A DNA stretch of 64,000 nt from Hymenobacter sp. BT559 (GTDB lineage Bacteria; Bacteroidota; Bacteroidia; Cytophagales; Hymenobacteraceae), in the NCBI RefSeq assembly GCF_017571525.1, contig NZ_JAGETY010000003.1, positions 365,397-429,396 on the forward strand. Reading direction: 5' to 3'. The notes beneath the pieces were generated by a model that was given only the letters and a program-made list of their open reading frames with translations, was not told where the DNA came from and searched no databases. Position numbers and translations under genes: made by a program. Of this stretch, positions 37,590 through 46,908 are shown piece by piece. The stretch's first letter is position 1, and each line of letters begins with the position of its first letter.

Positions 37590-40538
37590 ATGCGCTTTCT
37601 ACTCTTCGCTGTCCTGGCTTGGCTTCTCACGTTTAGCGCTGCTGCCCAGAGCATTGTGCGCGGCAAGGTGCTCGATGGCAAAGACCAGAGCCCGCTCATT
37701 GGGGCCAATGCCGTGCTTATTCACCTGCCCGACTCGGTGCGCACCGGCTCGGCCGTGGGGCCCGATGGCAGCTTCGAGATAACGGGCGTGGCGCCGGGCC
37801 GCTACGTGTTTTTGGCTTCCTACGTGGGCTATAAAGACCAGCGCCAGCCCCTGACGGTGCCGGCCGGTGGCGAGCCCATCAGCCTCGGCACCGTGACCCT
37901 GGCCACGGGCGGCATAGCCCTCAAAACGGTGGTCGTAACCGGCCAGGCCGTGCAGCAAACCCAGCGCGGCGACACCACCAGCATCAACGCCAAGGCCTTT
38001 AAGGTGAACGTGGACGCCACCGCCGGCGACCTCATTGGCAAGATGCCGGGTATTGCGGTCGATGCCCAGGGCAAGACCCAGGCGCAGGGCGAGCAGGTGC
38101 AGCAGGTGCTCGTCGATGGCAAGCCCTTTTTTGGTACCGACCCCGATGCGGTGCTCAAAAACCTGCCCGCCGAGGCCATCGACCGGGTCGAGATTTTTGA
38201 CCAGCAAAGCGAGCAGAGCCGCTTCTCGGGCTTCAACGACGGCAACACCCAGAAAACGCTGAATATTATCACCAAGCCGCAGTTTCACAACGGGCAGTTT
38301 GGGCGGGCCGTGGGCGGCATCGGGCCCGATGGCAACGACCGCGCCAACGGCACCAGCGCCACCAAGGCCCGCTACCGGGCCAGCCTCAACCTCAACGACT
38401 TTCACGGCAACCGGCGCACTACCGTGCTGGCCCAGAGCAACAACGTGAACGAGCAGAATTTTGGCACCGACGACCTGCTAGGGGTCATTGGCAACTCGGG
38501 CGGCGGAGGAGGCGGGCGCGGGGGCCGGGGCGGCGGAGGCGGGGGCAGCGGTGCCAACCCCGGCGATTTTCTGGTAAACCAGAGCGGCGGCATCAGCACC
38601 ACTAACGCGGCCGGCCTCAACTACTCCAACTCCTGGAACCGCCAGCACACCCAGCTCAACGGCAGCTACTTCTTCAACCGCTCCAACAACACGCTCAACA
38701 GCACCACCAACCGGCAGTTTGTCAACGGCACACTGTACCAGGAAACGTCGCAGGCGAGCAGCCTCAACTACAACCACCGGGCTAATTTTCGCTTTGAGCA
38801 GCAGCTGGATACGGCCACTTCGCTGCTATTTCGGCCGCGGCTGTCGTGGCAGCAGAACGATGCCAACAACACCCTGCTCGGCATCACTTCCAACAACGGC
38901 CAGCCGCAGAGCCAGCTCAACACGCTGTATAATTCGGATAACCGGGGCATTAACCCCGGTGGCGACCTGCTGCTGCGCCGCCGCCTGGGGCAGCGCGCCG
39001 GCCGCACCATCTCGCTCAACATCACGGGCGCCTATACCAACCGCCAGGGCACTAACTACCTCAACAGCACCAGCGTAGGCGGCACCAGCGCCACCCTCAA
39101 CCAGCGCAGCACCCTGGCTCAGAACAGCGGCAACATCGGCGGCAACCTGGCTTATACCGAGCCGCTAGGCAAGCAATCGCAGCTACAAGCCAACTACTCG
39201 CTCAACTACGCCCCCAATAACTCCGACAAGCGCACCTTCAACTTTGAGAGCGGCGACTATACCCGGCTCGATACGGCGCTGAGCAACGTGTTTAACAACT
39301 ACTACCTCACGCAGGGCGGCGGGCTGAGCTACCGCTACAACACCCGCAAAATCCAGTTTTCGGCGGGCGTGAGCGCGCAGGTGGCCCAGCTGCGCGGCGA
39401 CCAGACCTTCCCGATTGCCGGCCCGGTTGACCATACCTTCTGGAACATCCTGCCGCAGGCTATGCTCATGTTCCGGCCCGACCGCCAGCACAACCTGCGG
39501 GTGTTTTACCGCACCAGCACCAACGCGCCCAGCATCAACCAATTGCAGGCCGTGGTTAATAACTCCAACCCGCTGCAGCTGACCATCGGCAACCCGGACC
39601 TGAAGCAGGAGTACGCCCACAACCTGGTGGCCCGCTACTCGGGCTCCAACCCCGAGAAGAAGGGCAATTTCTTCGCCCTGCTCAGCGGCTCGTTTACCCA
39701 AAATCCGATTTCAAACAGCACCATCGTGGCTAGCCGGGCCACGGTGGTGCAGCCCGAAGGCACCAATCTGCGGGTGCTGCTGCCGGTCGGGGGCCAGCTT
39801 ACCCAGAGCACCAACCTCTCGAACCAGTACTCGCTGCGCACGCTGGGCAACTACGGCAGCCCGCTATTTGGCTCCAAAATCAACGTCAACGCCTCGCTAG
39901 GGGGTAGTTTCAGCCAAAACCCAGGCCTGGTGAATGGCGGCCTCAACTACGCCCGCACGCCGGCCGCCACCCTGGGCCTGACGCTGAGCAGCAACATCAG
40001 CCAGAACCTCGACTTCACACTGTCGTCGAACTCGACCCAGAGCTACGTGCGCAACACACTCAATACCCAGCTCAATACCAGCTACTTCAACCAGCTTACG
40101 CGCCTGCGCCTGAGCTGGATAGTAGGGCCGGGCATCTCGTTCCAGACCGATGTGACGCACACCCTCTACCGTGGCCTGAGCAGCGCCTACAACCAGGATT
40201 ACGTGCTTTGGAATGCCAGCCTCGGCAAGAAGCTGTTTCCCGGCCAGCGCGGCGAAATCAAGCTCTACGCCTTCGACCTGCTAGCCCAGAACCGCGCCAT
40301 TCAGCGCAACGTGAACGTAGCCTACGTGGAAGACGTGCAAACTACTGTACTCCAGCGCTATTTCATGCTGATGTTTACCTACAACATCCGCTCGGCCAAC
40401 ATGACGGCCCTGCCCGAAGGCCCTGGCCAAGGAGAGCGCCGTGGGCGTGGCGGCTTCGACGGCCCGCCCGGTGGCGGCCGCCCCGGCGGCTTTCCGGGCG
40501 GCGGGGGTGGCGGTTTTGGCGGCCCGCCCGGGGGCTAG
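37590..40538 (+). CDS. TonB-dependent receptor-like outer membrane beta-barrel protein
   Basis: A 982-residue outer membrane protein. Signal peptide MRFLLFAVLAWLLTFSAAAQ; residues 21-110 form a carboxypeptidase-regulatory-like domain (VRGKVLDGKDQSPLIGANAV); a plug follows (VDVDATAGDL-like KVNVDATAGDLIGKMPGIAV, QVLVDGKPFFGTDPDAVLKN, LPAEAIDRVEIFDQQSEQSR); the last 600 residues are beta-barrel strands rich in Asn, Tyr and Ser. A Gly-rich loop (GNSGGGGGGRGGRGGGGGGS, about 300-320) and a Gly/Pro/Arg tail at the C terminus are unusual for a barrel that should end in an aromatic strand. It imports an unknown ligand or acts as a barrel of the OMP_b-brl_3 group. No SusD partner is next to it. Confidence 0.88.
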   Translation: MRFLLFAVLAWLLTFSAAAQSIVRGKVLDGKDQSPLIGANAVLIHLPDSVRTGSAVGPDGSFEITGVAPGRYVFLASYVGYKDQRQPLTVPAGGEPISLGTVTLATGGIALKTVVVTGQAVQQTQRGDTTSINAKAFKVNVDATAGDLIGKMPGIAVDAQGKTQAQGEQVQQVLVDGKPFFGTDPDAVLKNLPAEAIDRVEIFDQQSEQSRFSGFNDGNTQKTLNIITKPQFHNGQFGRAVGGIGPDGNDRANGTSATKARYRASLNLNDFHGNRRTTVLAQSNNVNEQNFGTDDLLGVIGNSGGGGGGRGGRGGGGGGSGANPGDFLVNQSGGISTTNAAGLNYSNSWNRQHTQLNGSYFFNRSNNTLNSTTNRQFVNGTLYQETSQASSLNYNHRANFRFEQQLDTATSLLFRPRLSWQQNDANNTLLGITSNNGQPQSQLNTLYNSDNRGINPGGDLLLRRRLGQRAGRTISLNITGAYTNRQGTNYLNSTSVGGTSATLNQRSTLAQNSGNIGGNLAYTEPLGKQSQLQANYSLNYAPNNSDKRTFNFESGDYTRLDTALSNVFNNYYLTQGGGLSYRYNTRKIQFSAGVSAQVAQLRGDQTFPIAGPVDHTFWNILPQAMLMFRPDRQHNLRVFYRTSTNAPSINQLQAVVNNSNPLQLTIGNPDLKQEYAHNLVARYSGSNPEKKGNFFALLSGSFTQNPISNSTIVASRATVVQPEGTNLRVLLPVGGQLTQSTNLSNQYSLRTLGNYGSPLFGSKINVNASLGGSFSQNPGLVNGGLNYARTPAATLGLTLSSNISQNLDFTLSSNSTQSYVRNTLNTQLNTSYFNQLTRLRLSWIVGPGISFQTDVTHTLYRGLSSAYNQDYVLWNASLGKKLFPGQRGEIKLYAFDLLAQNRAIQRNVNVAYVEDVQTTVLQRYFMLMFTYNIRSANMTALPEGPGQGERRGRGGFDGPPGGGRPGGFPGGGGGGFGGPPGG

Positions 40539-40579
40539 GGGGTTGGGTTAACTTTTATTGAATACAAGCCGCTTCCACC

Positions 40580-40683
40580 TGTCATTGCGCGCAACTCGAA
40601 GCAATTGTTCTTGAACAACCCTAGCCAAACGCCTGGCACGGGCATTGTTCGGGTGCGGTTGCTTCGCGTTGCGCGCAATGACA
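40580..40683. repeat. Inverted repeat element (TGTCATTGCGCGCAA family)
   Basis: The left arm 40580-40604 and right arm 40659-40683 match at 24 of 25 positions (core CATTGCGCGCAA, CGAAGCAA); the 54-base centre has no gene. It lies after the receptor gene and before the transglycosylase gene. The same TCATTGCG ends occur at 16141 and 63939. Confidence 0.82.
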
Positions 40684-40768
40684 ATCAGGGTGATACGGAC
40701 GCTATATCAGTTTCCTTGTCTTAACTTGCCAACCGTAGGCGGCGTGGTACGTTGACTGGCATATCGTT

Positions 40769-42628
40769 ATGAAAAAATTTTTCCCGGCCTTGCTGCTGGG
40801 GCTGGCCAGCCGCCCGGCGCTGGCCGTGGCTCCGCCCACCGTGCCCACTAGCCTCGACGTGGCGGGCCTGCACCTGACGCTAGACGACGAAGCCCGGCAG
40901 CTGGTCCAGGCCAAGGTAAACAGCCTCTGCCGCCACACCGCCTCGTTTGAGGCGCGGGTGGCGCTGGCTGAGGCTGCGTTTCCACTCATCGAGCGGGTGC
41001 TGGCCGAGGAAGGCGTGCCGAACGATTTTCGCTACTTGGTGCTCCAGGAAAGCGCCCTGCAGGGCAATGCGGAGAGCAACCACGGCGCCGTGGGCTACTG
41101 GCAGCTCAAGCGCGAAACGGCCCTGAGCCTGGGCCTGACTGTGAACGGCAGCATCGACGAGCGCCGCCACCTCACGGCCAGCACCCGCGCCGCCGCCCGC
41201 TACCTCACCCGCAACAACGCCACGCTGCACAACTGGGCCAATGCTCTGCTCAGCTACAACACCGGCCTGGGTGGCGTGCGCCCCTACACCCGGCCCACCG
41301 ACGCCGATGCCACCGACATGGCCTTTACGGCCCGCACCAACCAGTACCTGCTCGATTTTATTGCCCAAAAAATAGCCTTCGAGCCGGTGTGCACCCAGCA
41401 CACGGTGCCCTTTGTGCCGTGGCACGAGGTGCCGGCCGCGCCCGGCCAAACCCTGGCCGAGCAAGCCGCCGCCCTCACTGCCGACCCCGAGGCCGTGGTC
41501 CAGCTCAACCCCTGGCTGCGGGCGCGCACCGTGCCCCAGGATGGCCATGCCTATACCCTGCTCGTGCCCTTGGCCAACGCGCCCCTCGTGGCCGCTAGCC
41601 CGGCGCCGACTCCTATGCCTACCCTGCCGGCCGCCGCGCTGCCCGCCCCTACCTACTTGCGTATCAACGGTATAAAGGCCCTGCTGGCCCGCCCCGGCGA
41701 AACGGCTGCCGCCCTGGCCGAGCGCGGTGGGGCTAGCCTGGGCTTTTTTCTGAAAGTGAACGAGATGAGCGCGGGCGAGGCCCTCACGCCCGGCGAGCCC
41801 TATTTCTTCCAGCGCAAAAAGGAGACGGCCGAGGAAGACTACCACATAGTGAGGCCCGGCCAGACCCTGGCCGCCGTGGCCCAGCACTACGGTGTGCTGC
41901 GCCACGCCCTGCGCACCTTCAACCATTTGCCCAGCGATGAGGCCGTGCGGCCGGGTCTGGTGCTGTGGCTCAGCCACATTCGCCCGCGTAGCGTGGCCGC
42001 CGAGTACCAGCCCGTGCCGGGTGTGCGGCCCGTAGCGGTGGCCCGGCCGGTGACCCCTAGCACGCCCCCCACGGCGCCTTCGCCCCCCACTAGCCCGGCC
42101 GATGATATCAACGAGGAGCTTGCCTCCATTAACGACCTGCCGACCGAAGTGCCGGGGCCGCCAGTGCAGCCGCTGCCCACACCGCACCCGGCCGTAGTAG
42201 TGGCCAGCCCCGCTCCCCCTAGCCACCCAGTCGTGCTGGTGCCAGTGCCGGTGCAGCCGGTAGAGCGCCCCGCGCCCCACCCACCCACCGACCTTAGCCG
42301 CCCCTACCTAGTGGCGCCCGGCGAAACGCTGTATGCGCTGGCCCGGCGCGTGGGCGTGCGCTCCGCCGAGCTGGCCGCCTGGAACAACGTTTCGCCCACT
42401 GCGCCGCTGCGGGCTGGCCAACTACTGCACCTCACTCCTCCGCCCACCGAACCCGGCATGGGCGAAGTAGTCTACTCCACGCCGGGGCTGTACACGGTGG
42501 CCAGCGGCGATACGTTTTACAGCATTTCGCGGCGCTATAACTGCACCGTGGCCGAGCTGCTGGCACACAATGAGCGTGCCGCCCCCGTCTTGCGCGTGGG
42601 TGAAACGCTGCGCGTGCCCCGGCACTAA
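40769..42628 (+). CDS. LysM-containing lytic transglycosylase (MltD-like)
   Basis: A 619-residue secreted enzyme that cleaves the glycan strands of peptidoglycan. Signal peptide MKKFFPALLLGLASRPALAV. The SLT domain (about 70-200) has catalytic Glu94 in YLVLQESALQGNAESNHGAV, followed by GYWQLKRETALSLGL, RRHLTASTRAAARYL and NALLSYNTGLGGVRPY. Four LysM-like repeats follow: a weak one near 310 (LLARPGETAAALAERGG), then YHIVRPGQTLAAVAQHYGV, YLVAPGETLYALARRVGV and YTVASGDTFYSISRRYNC at the end. A Pro/Ala-rich linker (about 425-510) separates the last two from the others. A long perfect hairpin follows the stop. Confidence 0.92.
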   Translation: MKKFFPALLLGLASRPALAVAPPTVPTSLDVAGLHLTLDDEARQLVQAKVNSLCRHTASFEARVALAEAAFPLIERVLAEEGVPNDFRYLVLQESALQGNAESNHGAVGYWQLKRETALSLGLTVNGSIDERRHLTASTRAAARYLTRNNATLHNWANALLSYNTGLGGVRPYTRPTDADATDMAFTARTNQYLLDFIAQKIAFEPVCTQHTVPFVPWHEVPAAPGQTLAEQAAALTADPEAVVQLNPWLRARTVPQDGHAYTLLVPLANAPLVAASPAPTPMPTLPAAALPAPTYLRINGIKALLARPGETAAALAERGGASLGFFLKVNEMSAGEALTPGEPYFFQRKKETAEEDYHIVRPGQTLAAVAQHYGVLRHALRTFNHLPSDEAVRPGLVLWLSHIRPRSVAAEYQPVPGVRPVAVARPVTPSTPPTAPSPPTSPADDINEELASINDLPTEVPGPPVQPLPTPHPAVVVASPAPPSHPVVLVPVPVQPVERPAPHPPTDLSRPYLVAPGETLYALARRVGVRSAELAAWNNVSPTAPLRAGQLLHLTPPPTEPGMGEVVYSTPGLYTVASGDTFYSISRRYNCTVAELLAHNERAAPVLRVGETLRVPRH

Positions 42629-42642
42629 GAAACTAGTACCCC

Positions 42643-42695
42643 TAGCCAATAAAAAGCCCCGCTCATACTGCATGAGCGGGGCTTTTTATTGGCTA
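42643..42695. terminator. Bidirectional terminator with 24-bp perfect stem
   Basis: Arms 42643-42666 and 42672-42695 are exact complements with a 5-base loop; the stem centre is AGCCCCGCTCAT, with A5 and T5 tracts at the ends. It serves the convergent transglycosylase and thioredoxin-fold genes. Confidence 0.92.
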
Positions 42696-42705
42696 AATCA
42701 ATGGC

Positions 42706-44184
42706 TTACAGCTTATTAAGTGCCACGGCGCGATAGGCCGCCGCCCGGCCCACAGACGCCTTCAGGTCGTCTTGCAGGGCGCGGCTGCTGAGCACCCGCG
42801 GGTGCAGGTCGAGCAGGGTACCATCTTCGGCGATAACTACGGCGCTCGGCAGGCGCTGAATGCCATAGGCCTGGCGCACGGCTTCGCGCTGGCCCGCGGG
42901 CACGTAGGCTTGCACCCCGCTCAGGGCGGGCTCGGCGCAGGCCACATTTTGCTGCCAGTTGGTCAGCGTCTCATCCAGGGCCGCCATTACGATAACGATG
43001 GGCTGACCAGCCAGGCTAGCAGTTACTTCTTTCAGGAAGGGAATTTCGCGCTGGCCGGCTGGAAAGCGGCTGTCCCAGAACATAAGGTACACCAGCTTGC
43101 CCCGAAAATCGGCCAAGGAAAGATTTTGGCCATCGGCAGTGCGGAGCGCCACCGGCGGAGCCGCACTCCCGATGGCAAACGACTGATTATCGGCCAGGTC
43201 AGTGCGTAGCAGCGCTACCCAGCCGGCGGGCGCCTGGGCCGTGGCGGCGTAGGTATTCAGCATGGCCTGGGCATGGGCCACGTGGCCCTGCCGGATGGTT
43301 TCAAGCACAATGCGCCCTAGCACTACGGGCCGCGCCTCGGCGCGCAACAGCTTATCGGCCAGCTGGTAGCAGGTAGGGTAATAATCGGGGCTAGTGGGCA
43401 GGTGGCCAGTGGTGCGGGCCTGGTAGTGTACGTAATCCAGTAAAAAATCCTGGTAATGCTGGCTGGTCACTGCCAGCTCATTGCCGGGCAGCAGGCCGGG
43501 CTCTTGCAAAAAATTATAGTAGTCGGGCGAGAGGTTGATGCGTGGCTGACCGGCCACGGTCTGCTCGCGCAAGTCGGCGTACGTAAGCCGGTCTTCGGCG
43601 TAGGCATAGGCAATGTCGGCCTCGGCATAGGCCGTAAAAGCGGGGGTAAAATTGCCCCGGCGGCTAGCCTGCTTCAAAAGCGTGCTTTCGTGGTCGCGCC
43701 GGTAGTCCAGAAAGGAGAGAAAGCCTTTTTCCAGCAGCTTGATATTCTCGGGCAGCACCTGGTAATCTTCGTTATTCAGGTACTTACGGCTCAGCTCTTG
43801 CAGGTAGTTATTAGCGGCGGCGGCCGGGCGGTGGGCGTTACCATCGCCCGAGTCAAAGCTGCCGGTGGCGGCCAGGTCGGCGGCGTCGCCATGCAGCGCC
43901 AGCACGTCGCCGGGTTCTAAGAACACAGGTACTTCCTCGTCGCCATAGCTGAGCTGCGCCAGTGTGGGCCGCGTAATCGGCACTGAGATGCTGAAATCGC
44001 CGTTGGGCTCGACGTGCACGGCGCGCTGCTGCTCGTGGGTGGCCAGCGGCTGGCTCCACCAGCTTAGCAGCAGCTTTTCAGTACCGGTGTTTGCCAGGCG
44101 GCCGCGCAGCTCGGCAGTAGTTTGGGCTACTACAGGAGTAGCCAGAAGGCTCAGCCCTGTCAGCCAAAGGATTAGTGCTTTCAT
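42706..44184 (-). CDS. Thioredoxin-fold (TlpA/AhpC-TSA-like) exported protein without CxxC
   Basis: A 492-residue exported protein. ATG at 44184 gives the signal [20 protein letters not shown]; an alternative start 13 codons upstream spoils it. The N-terminal 330 residues are a DUF4369-like/helical region often found with TlpA domains in Bacteroidota. From about 345 comes the thioredoxin-like domain: [40 protein letters not shown] and [20 protein letters not shown]. The usual CGPC position reads FPAG (374-377), so both catalytic cysteines are missing and disulfide exchange is not possible. It may bind a partner or have lost activity. A convergent terminator lies just beyond the stop. Confidence 0.82.
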   Translation of the reverse strand: MKALILWLTGLSLLATPVVAQTTAELRGRLANTGTEKLLLSWWSQPLATHEQQRAVHVEPNGDFSISVPITRPTLAQLSYGDEEVPVFLEPGDVLALHGDAADLAATGSFDSGDGNAHRPAAAANNYLQELSRKYLNNEDYQVLPENIKLLEKGFLSFLDYRRDHESTLLKQASRRGNFTPAFTAYAEADIAYAYAEDRLTYADLREQTVAGQPRINLSPDYYNFLQEPGLLPGNELAVTSQHYQDFLLDYVHYQARTTGHLPTSPDYYPTCYQLADKLLRAEARPVVLGRIVLETIRQGHVAHAQAMLNTYAATAQAPAGWVALLRTDLADNQSFAIGSAAPPVALRTADGQNLSLADFRGKLVYLMFWDSRFPAGQREIPFLKEVTASLAGQPIVIVMAALDETLTNWQQNVACAEPALSGVQAYVPAGQREAVRQAYGIQRLPSAVVIAEDGTLLDLHPRVLSSRALQDDLKASVGRAAAYRAVALNKL

Positions 44185-44330
44185 GCGAGAGAGTGAGTGA
44201 ATCTGGCAAACAAGAAATCCCATTAATTGTTGCTTTCGTCCTCTACGCCAATCGTACGCCCCACGTTCCCGGCGCCGCGCATATCCAAAATTGTCGCCAG
44301 CTTTGTGCTCTTAAACCCTTCCCTAGCCCC

Positions 44331-45146
44331 ATGTCGCAGCACAAAGAAGTCAAGCTCGTAACCACCCACCAAATGCTGGCCATGAAGCAGCGGGGCGAAA
44401 AAATCTCCATGCTCACGGCCTACGACTACTCGATGGCCCAGATTCTGGACGGCGCCGGCGTGGATGTGCTGCTCGTGGGTGACTCGGCTTCCAACGTAAT
44501 GGCTGGCCACGAAACGACCCTGCCCATCACCCTCGACCAGATGATATACCATGCGCAGAGCGTGGTGCGGGCCGTAAAACGCGCCTTCGTGGTGGTCGAT
44601 ATGCCCTTTGGCTCGTACCAGGGCAACAGCTCGGAGGCGCTGCGCTCAGCCATTCGCATTATGAAAGAGAGCGGCGGCCACGGCATTAAGCTCGAAGGCG
44701 GCGCCGAGATTAAGGATAGCATCGTGCGCATCCTCACGGCCGGCATCCCCGTGATGGGCCACCTCGGCCTCACGCCCCAAAGCATCTATAAATTTGGCAC
44801 ATACAATGTGCGCGCCAAGGAAGAAGCTGAGGCTAACAAGCTGATTGAAGATGCCCACCTGCTTCAGGAAATCGGCTGCTTTGGGCTGGTGCTCGAAAAA
44901 ATACCCGCCGCGCTGGCCAAGCGCGTGGCCGAGGAGCTTACCATCCCGGTTATTGGCATTGGCGCCGGGCCCGATGTAGATGGCCAGGTGCTGGTGGTGC
45001 ACGATGTGCTGGGCATTACCAAAGAGTTTAAGCCCCGCTTTCTGCGCCGCTACGCCGAGCTGCACGATGTGATGACCGAAGCTGTGCAGCACTACGTAGC
45101 CGACGTGAAGAGCCGCGAGTTTCCGAGCAAGGAGGAAGGCTATTAG
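44331..45146 (+). CDS. panB: 3-methyl-2-oxobutanoate hydroxymethyltransferase
   Basis: A 271-residue TIM-barrel enzyme that makes ketopantoate, the first step to pantothenate and CoA, using methylene-THF. ATG at 44331 ([20 protein letters not shown]) is preferred; upstream open frame has no family match. Seen: [40 protein letters not shown] (metal-binding Asp), [42 protein letters not shown] and [29 protein letters not shown] element at 44298-44305 is a possible promoter. The terminator at 45172 follows. Confidence 0.96.
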   Translation: MSQHKEVKLVTTHQMLAMKQRGEKISMLTAYDYSMAQILDGAGVDVLLVGDSASNVMAGHETTLPITLDQMIYHAQSVVRAVKRAFVVVDMPFGSYQGNSSEALRSAIRIMKESGGHGIKLEGGAEIKDSIVRILTAGIPVMGHLGLTPQSIYKFGTYNVRAKEEAEANKLIEDAHLLQEIGCFGLVLEKIPAALAKRVAEELTIPVIGIGAGPDVDGQVLVVHDVLGITKEFKPRFLRRYAELHDVMTEAVQHYVADVKSREFPSKEEGY

Positions 45147-45171
45147 GTCTGTCCCTTAATCTCTTTCCCTC

Positions 45172-45212
45172 ATGCCCCGCCATTCTGTAGAGTAGCGGGG
45201 CATTTTATTTTC
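45172..45212 (+). terminator. Terminator after panB
   Basis: ATGCCCCGC (45172-45180) pairs perfectly with GCGGGGCAT (45195-45203) and is followed by TTTATTTTC. The stem begins 26 bases after the panB stop. Confidence 0.78.
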
Positions 45213-45372
45213 TTACGTAGTACGCAACCTATTTCAGGAATAGTTTTTCCACCGCACCTTTGCTTTGCAAATCAAAGTTCTTCGTAGTATGGAACAGCCT
45301 CCGTCCCCACTTCTTACCCGCTCGGCCAGTTAGGCGCGCACCTCGGTTTCGCTCAAGCTCATCAGCATTGCG

Positions 45373-46743
45373 TTGCTGCTAGCCCTGTTGCTTATTCCGA
45401 CGAGCATGGTCGAGTCGCTCATCAGTGAGCGGGCCAGCAACCGCGACAGTGCCACCGAGGCCATAAGCGCGCAGTGGGGCGGGGCGCAGCTCGTGCTAGG
45501 CCCGGTGCTGGTGCTGCCCTACACGGCCCTCGAAACCACCAACGGTCAAACCTCGGAGATGACCCATTACCTAAGCCTGCTGCCCGATACGCTCAGCAGC
45601 ACCGGTACGCTAGCCCCCGAGCGCCGCCACCGGGGCATCTACGAGGCGGTGGTGTACCGGGCCAAGCTGCACGTGCAGGGCGTGTTTCAGGCGCCGCCGC
45701 TGGCCGACCTGGGCGTGGCGGCCTCCGCCGTGCGCTGGCCCGAGGCCTTTGTAGCGCTGGGCATTTCTGACCTGAAGGGTATCCGCAGCGGGCTGGTGCT
45801 GCGCTGGGATGGCCAGACGAAACCCTTTGAGCCGGGCCTGCCCACCGGCGAGGTATTGCCGGCCGGCTCGGCACCGGCTATCAGCTCGCAGGTAGAGGTA
45901 GTAGCCCAGGAGCGGTCGCGCTACTCTAAGTACCGAGAGGGCGACACGCAGGGCGAGGGTGCGGCGGCCAATGGCCTTAACGCCCTCGTGCCCGTGCCCG
46001 ACGCGGCTGCCCTGGCCCAGCGCCACACCTTTGCCTTCGACCTCGACCTGAACGGCAGCACCGGCCTGCTGCAAGCCCCGCTAGGGCGCCAAACCACCCT
46101 GCACCTGAGCGCACCCTGGGCTGACCCAAGCTTTATCGGGGCGTTTTTGCCCGCACAGCGCACACTTACCGGCCAGCAGTTTACGGCCGATTGGAAAGTA
46201 TTTCACCTCAACCGCAACTATCCCCAGCACTGGCGCTCGACCCAGGCGCGGCCCGACGTGGATGCCTCTACTTTCGGGGTGCGCCTGCTGGTACCCGTCA
46301 ATGAGTATCAGAAAACTATGCGCGCCGCCAAGTACGCCTTGCTGCCGCTCGCCCTCACGTTCCTGGTTTTCTTTTTCGTCGAACTGCTCAATAAGCTGCG
46401 CATTCACCCTTTTCAGTATTTGCTGGTGGGGCTAGCGCTGGTTATTTTTTACGTGCTGCTGTTGGCGCTGTCCGAGCAAATGCCATTTAACGCGGCCTAC
46501 GGGCTAGCTGGGCTCACTATTGTGGGGCTAGTAACAGCCTATGCGGCGGCGAGCTTCCGGCAGCGGCAAGCCACGCTGGCTACGGCTGGGGTGCTGGCTG
46601 TGGTCTACGGCTTCGTGTTCGTAGTGCTCCAGTTGCAAGACTACGCCCTGCTGGTGGGCAGCCTGGGGCTGGTAGTGGTGCTGGCGCTGGTGATGTTCCT
46701 CTCGCGCAATATCAATTGGTACAGCAACCTGGCCGAAGAGTAA
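45373..46743 (+). CDS. creD: CreD-like inner membrane protein, N terminus interrupted by TAG
   Basis: The 456-residue open part matches CreD (cell envelope integrity, inner membrane): VESLISERASNRDSATEAIS, QWGGAQLVLGPVLVLPYTAL, LHLSAPWADPSFIGAFLPAQ, and, after about residue 315, five or six membrane segments (LPLALTFLVFFFVELLNKLR, IHPFQYLLVGLALVIFYVLL). A typical CreD begins with a membrane anchor encoded upstream: from ATG 45289 the frame reads MEQPPSPLLTRSAS, then TAG (45331-45333), then ARTSVSLKLISIALL into the present frame. A CACCTTTG element 26 bases before ATG 45289 supports that older start. TTG at 45373 may rescue a shortened protein, or this is a pseudogene or a sequencing error. 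Confidence 0.75.
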   Translation: MLLALLLIPTSMVESLISERASNRDSATEAISAQWGGAQLVLGPVLVLPYTALETTNGQTSEMTHYLSLLPDTLSSTGTLAPERRHRGIYEAVVYRAKLHVQGVFQAPPLADLGVAASAVRWPEAFVALGISDLKGIRSGLVLRWDGQTKPFEPGLPTGEVLPAGSAPAISSQVEVVAQERSRYSKYREGDTQGEGAAANGLNALVPVPDAAALAQRHTFAFDLDLNGSTGLLQAPLGRQTTLHLSAPWADPSFIGAFLPAQRTLTGQQFTADWKVFHLNRNYPQHWRSTQARPDVDASTFGVRLLVPVNEYQKTMRAAKYALLPLALTFLVFFFVELLNKLRIHPFQYLLVGLALVIFYVLLLALSEQMPFNAAYGLAGLTIVGLVTAYAAASFRQRQATLATAGVLAVVYGFVFVVLQLQDYALLVGSLGLVVVLALVMFLSRNINWYSNLAEE

Positions 46744-46751
46744 AAGTGAGC

Positions 46752-46783
46752 GCGGGCGGCGTGCTGTTCATCGCGCCGCCCGC
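46752..46783 (+). terminator. Terminator after creD
   Basis: GCGGGCGGCG (46752-46761) pairs perfectly with CGCCGCCCGC (46774-46783) over a 12-base loop, followed by TTATCTTT. The tail overlaps the next promoter element. Confidence 0.65.
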
Positions 46784-46784
46784 T

Positions 46785-46792
46785 TATCTTTG
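46785..46792 (+). promoter_or_regulatory. Candidate promoter of the pseudouridine synthase gene
   Basis: TATCTTTG fits TAnnTTTG exactly and directly follows the creD terminator stem. It would give a leader of about 110 bases before the GTG at 46909. Confidence 0.45.
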
Positions 46793-46908
46793 CCCATAGC
46801 AGCAGGTGCACCAGCGTCGGTGCCGAGGGCTTGCAACGCGCGTAAACGCCCCTTACCTCGGGGCTAGCGTGGCCCCTGCCGCCGCCATTAAGCCCGCCGT
46901 ACCCAAGC

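Noticed and set aside
40880..42280. 466-codon minus-strand frame opposite the lytic transglycosylase
   Set aside because: Antisense shadow of a gene with clear SLT and LysM motifs.
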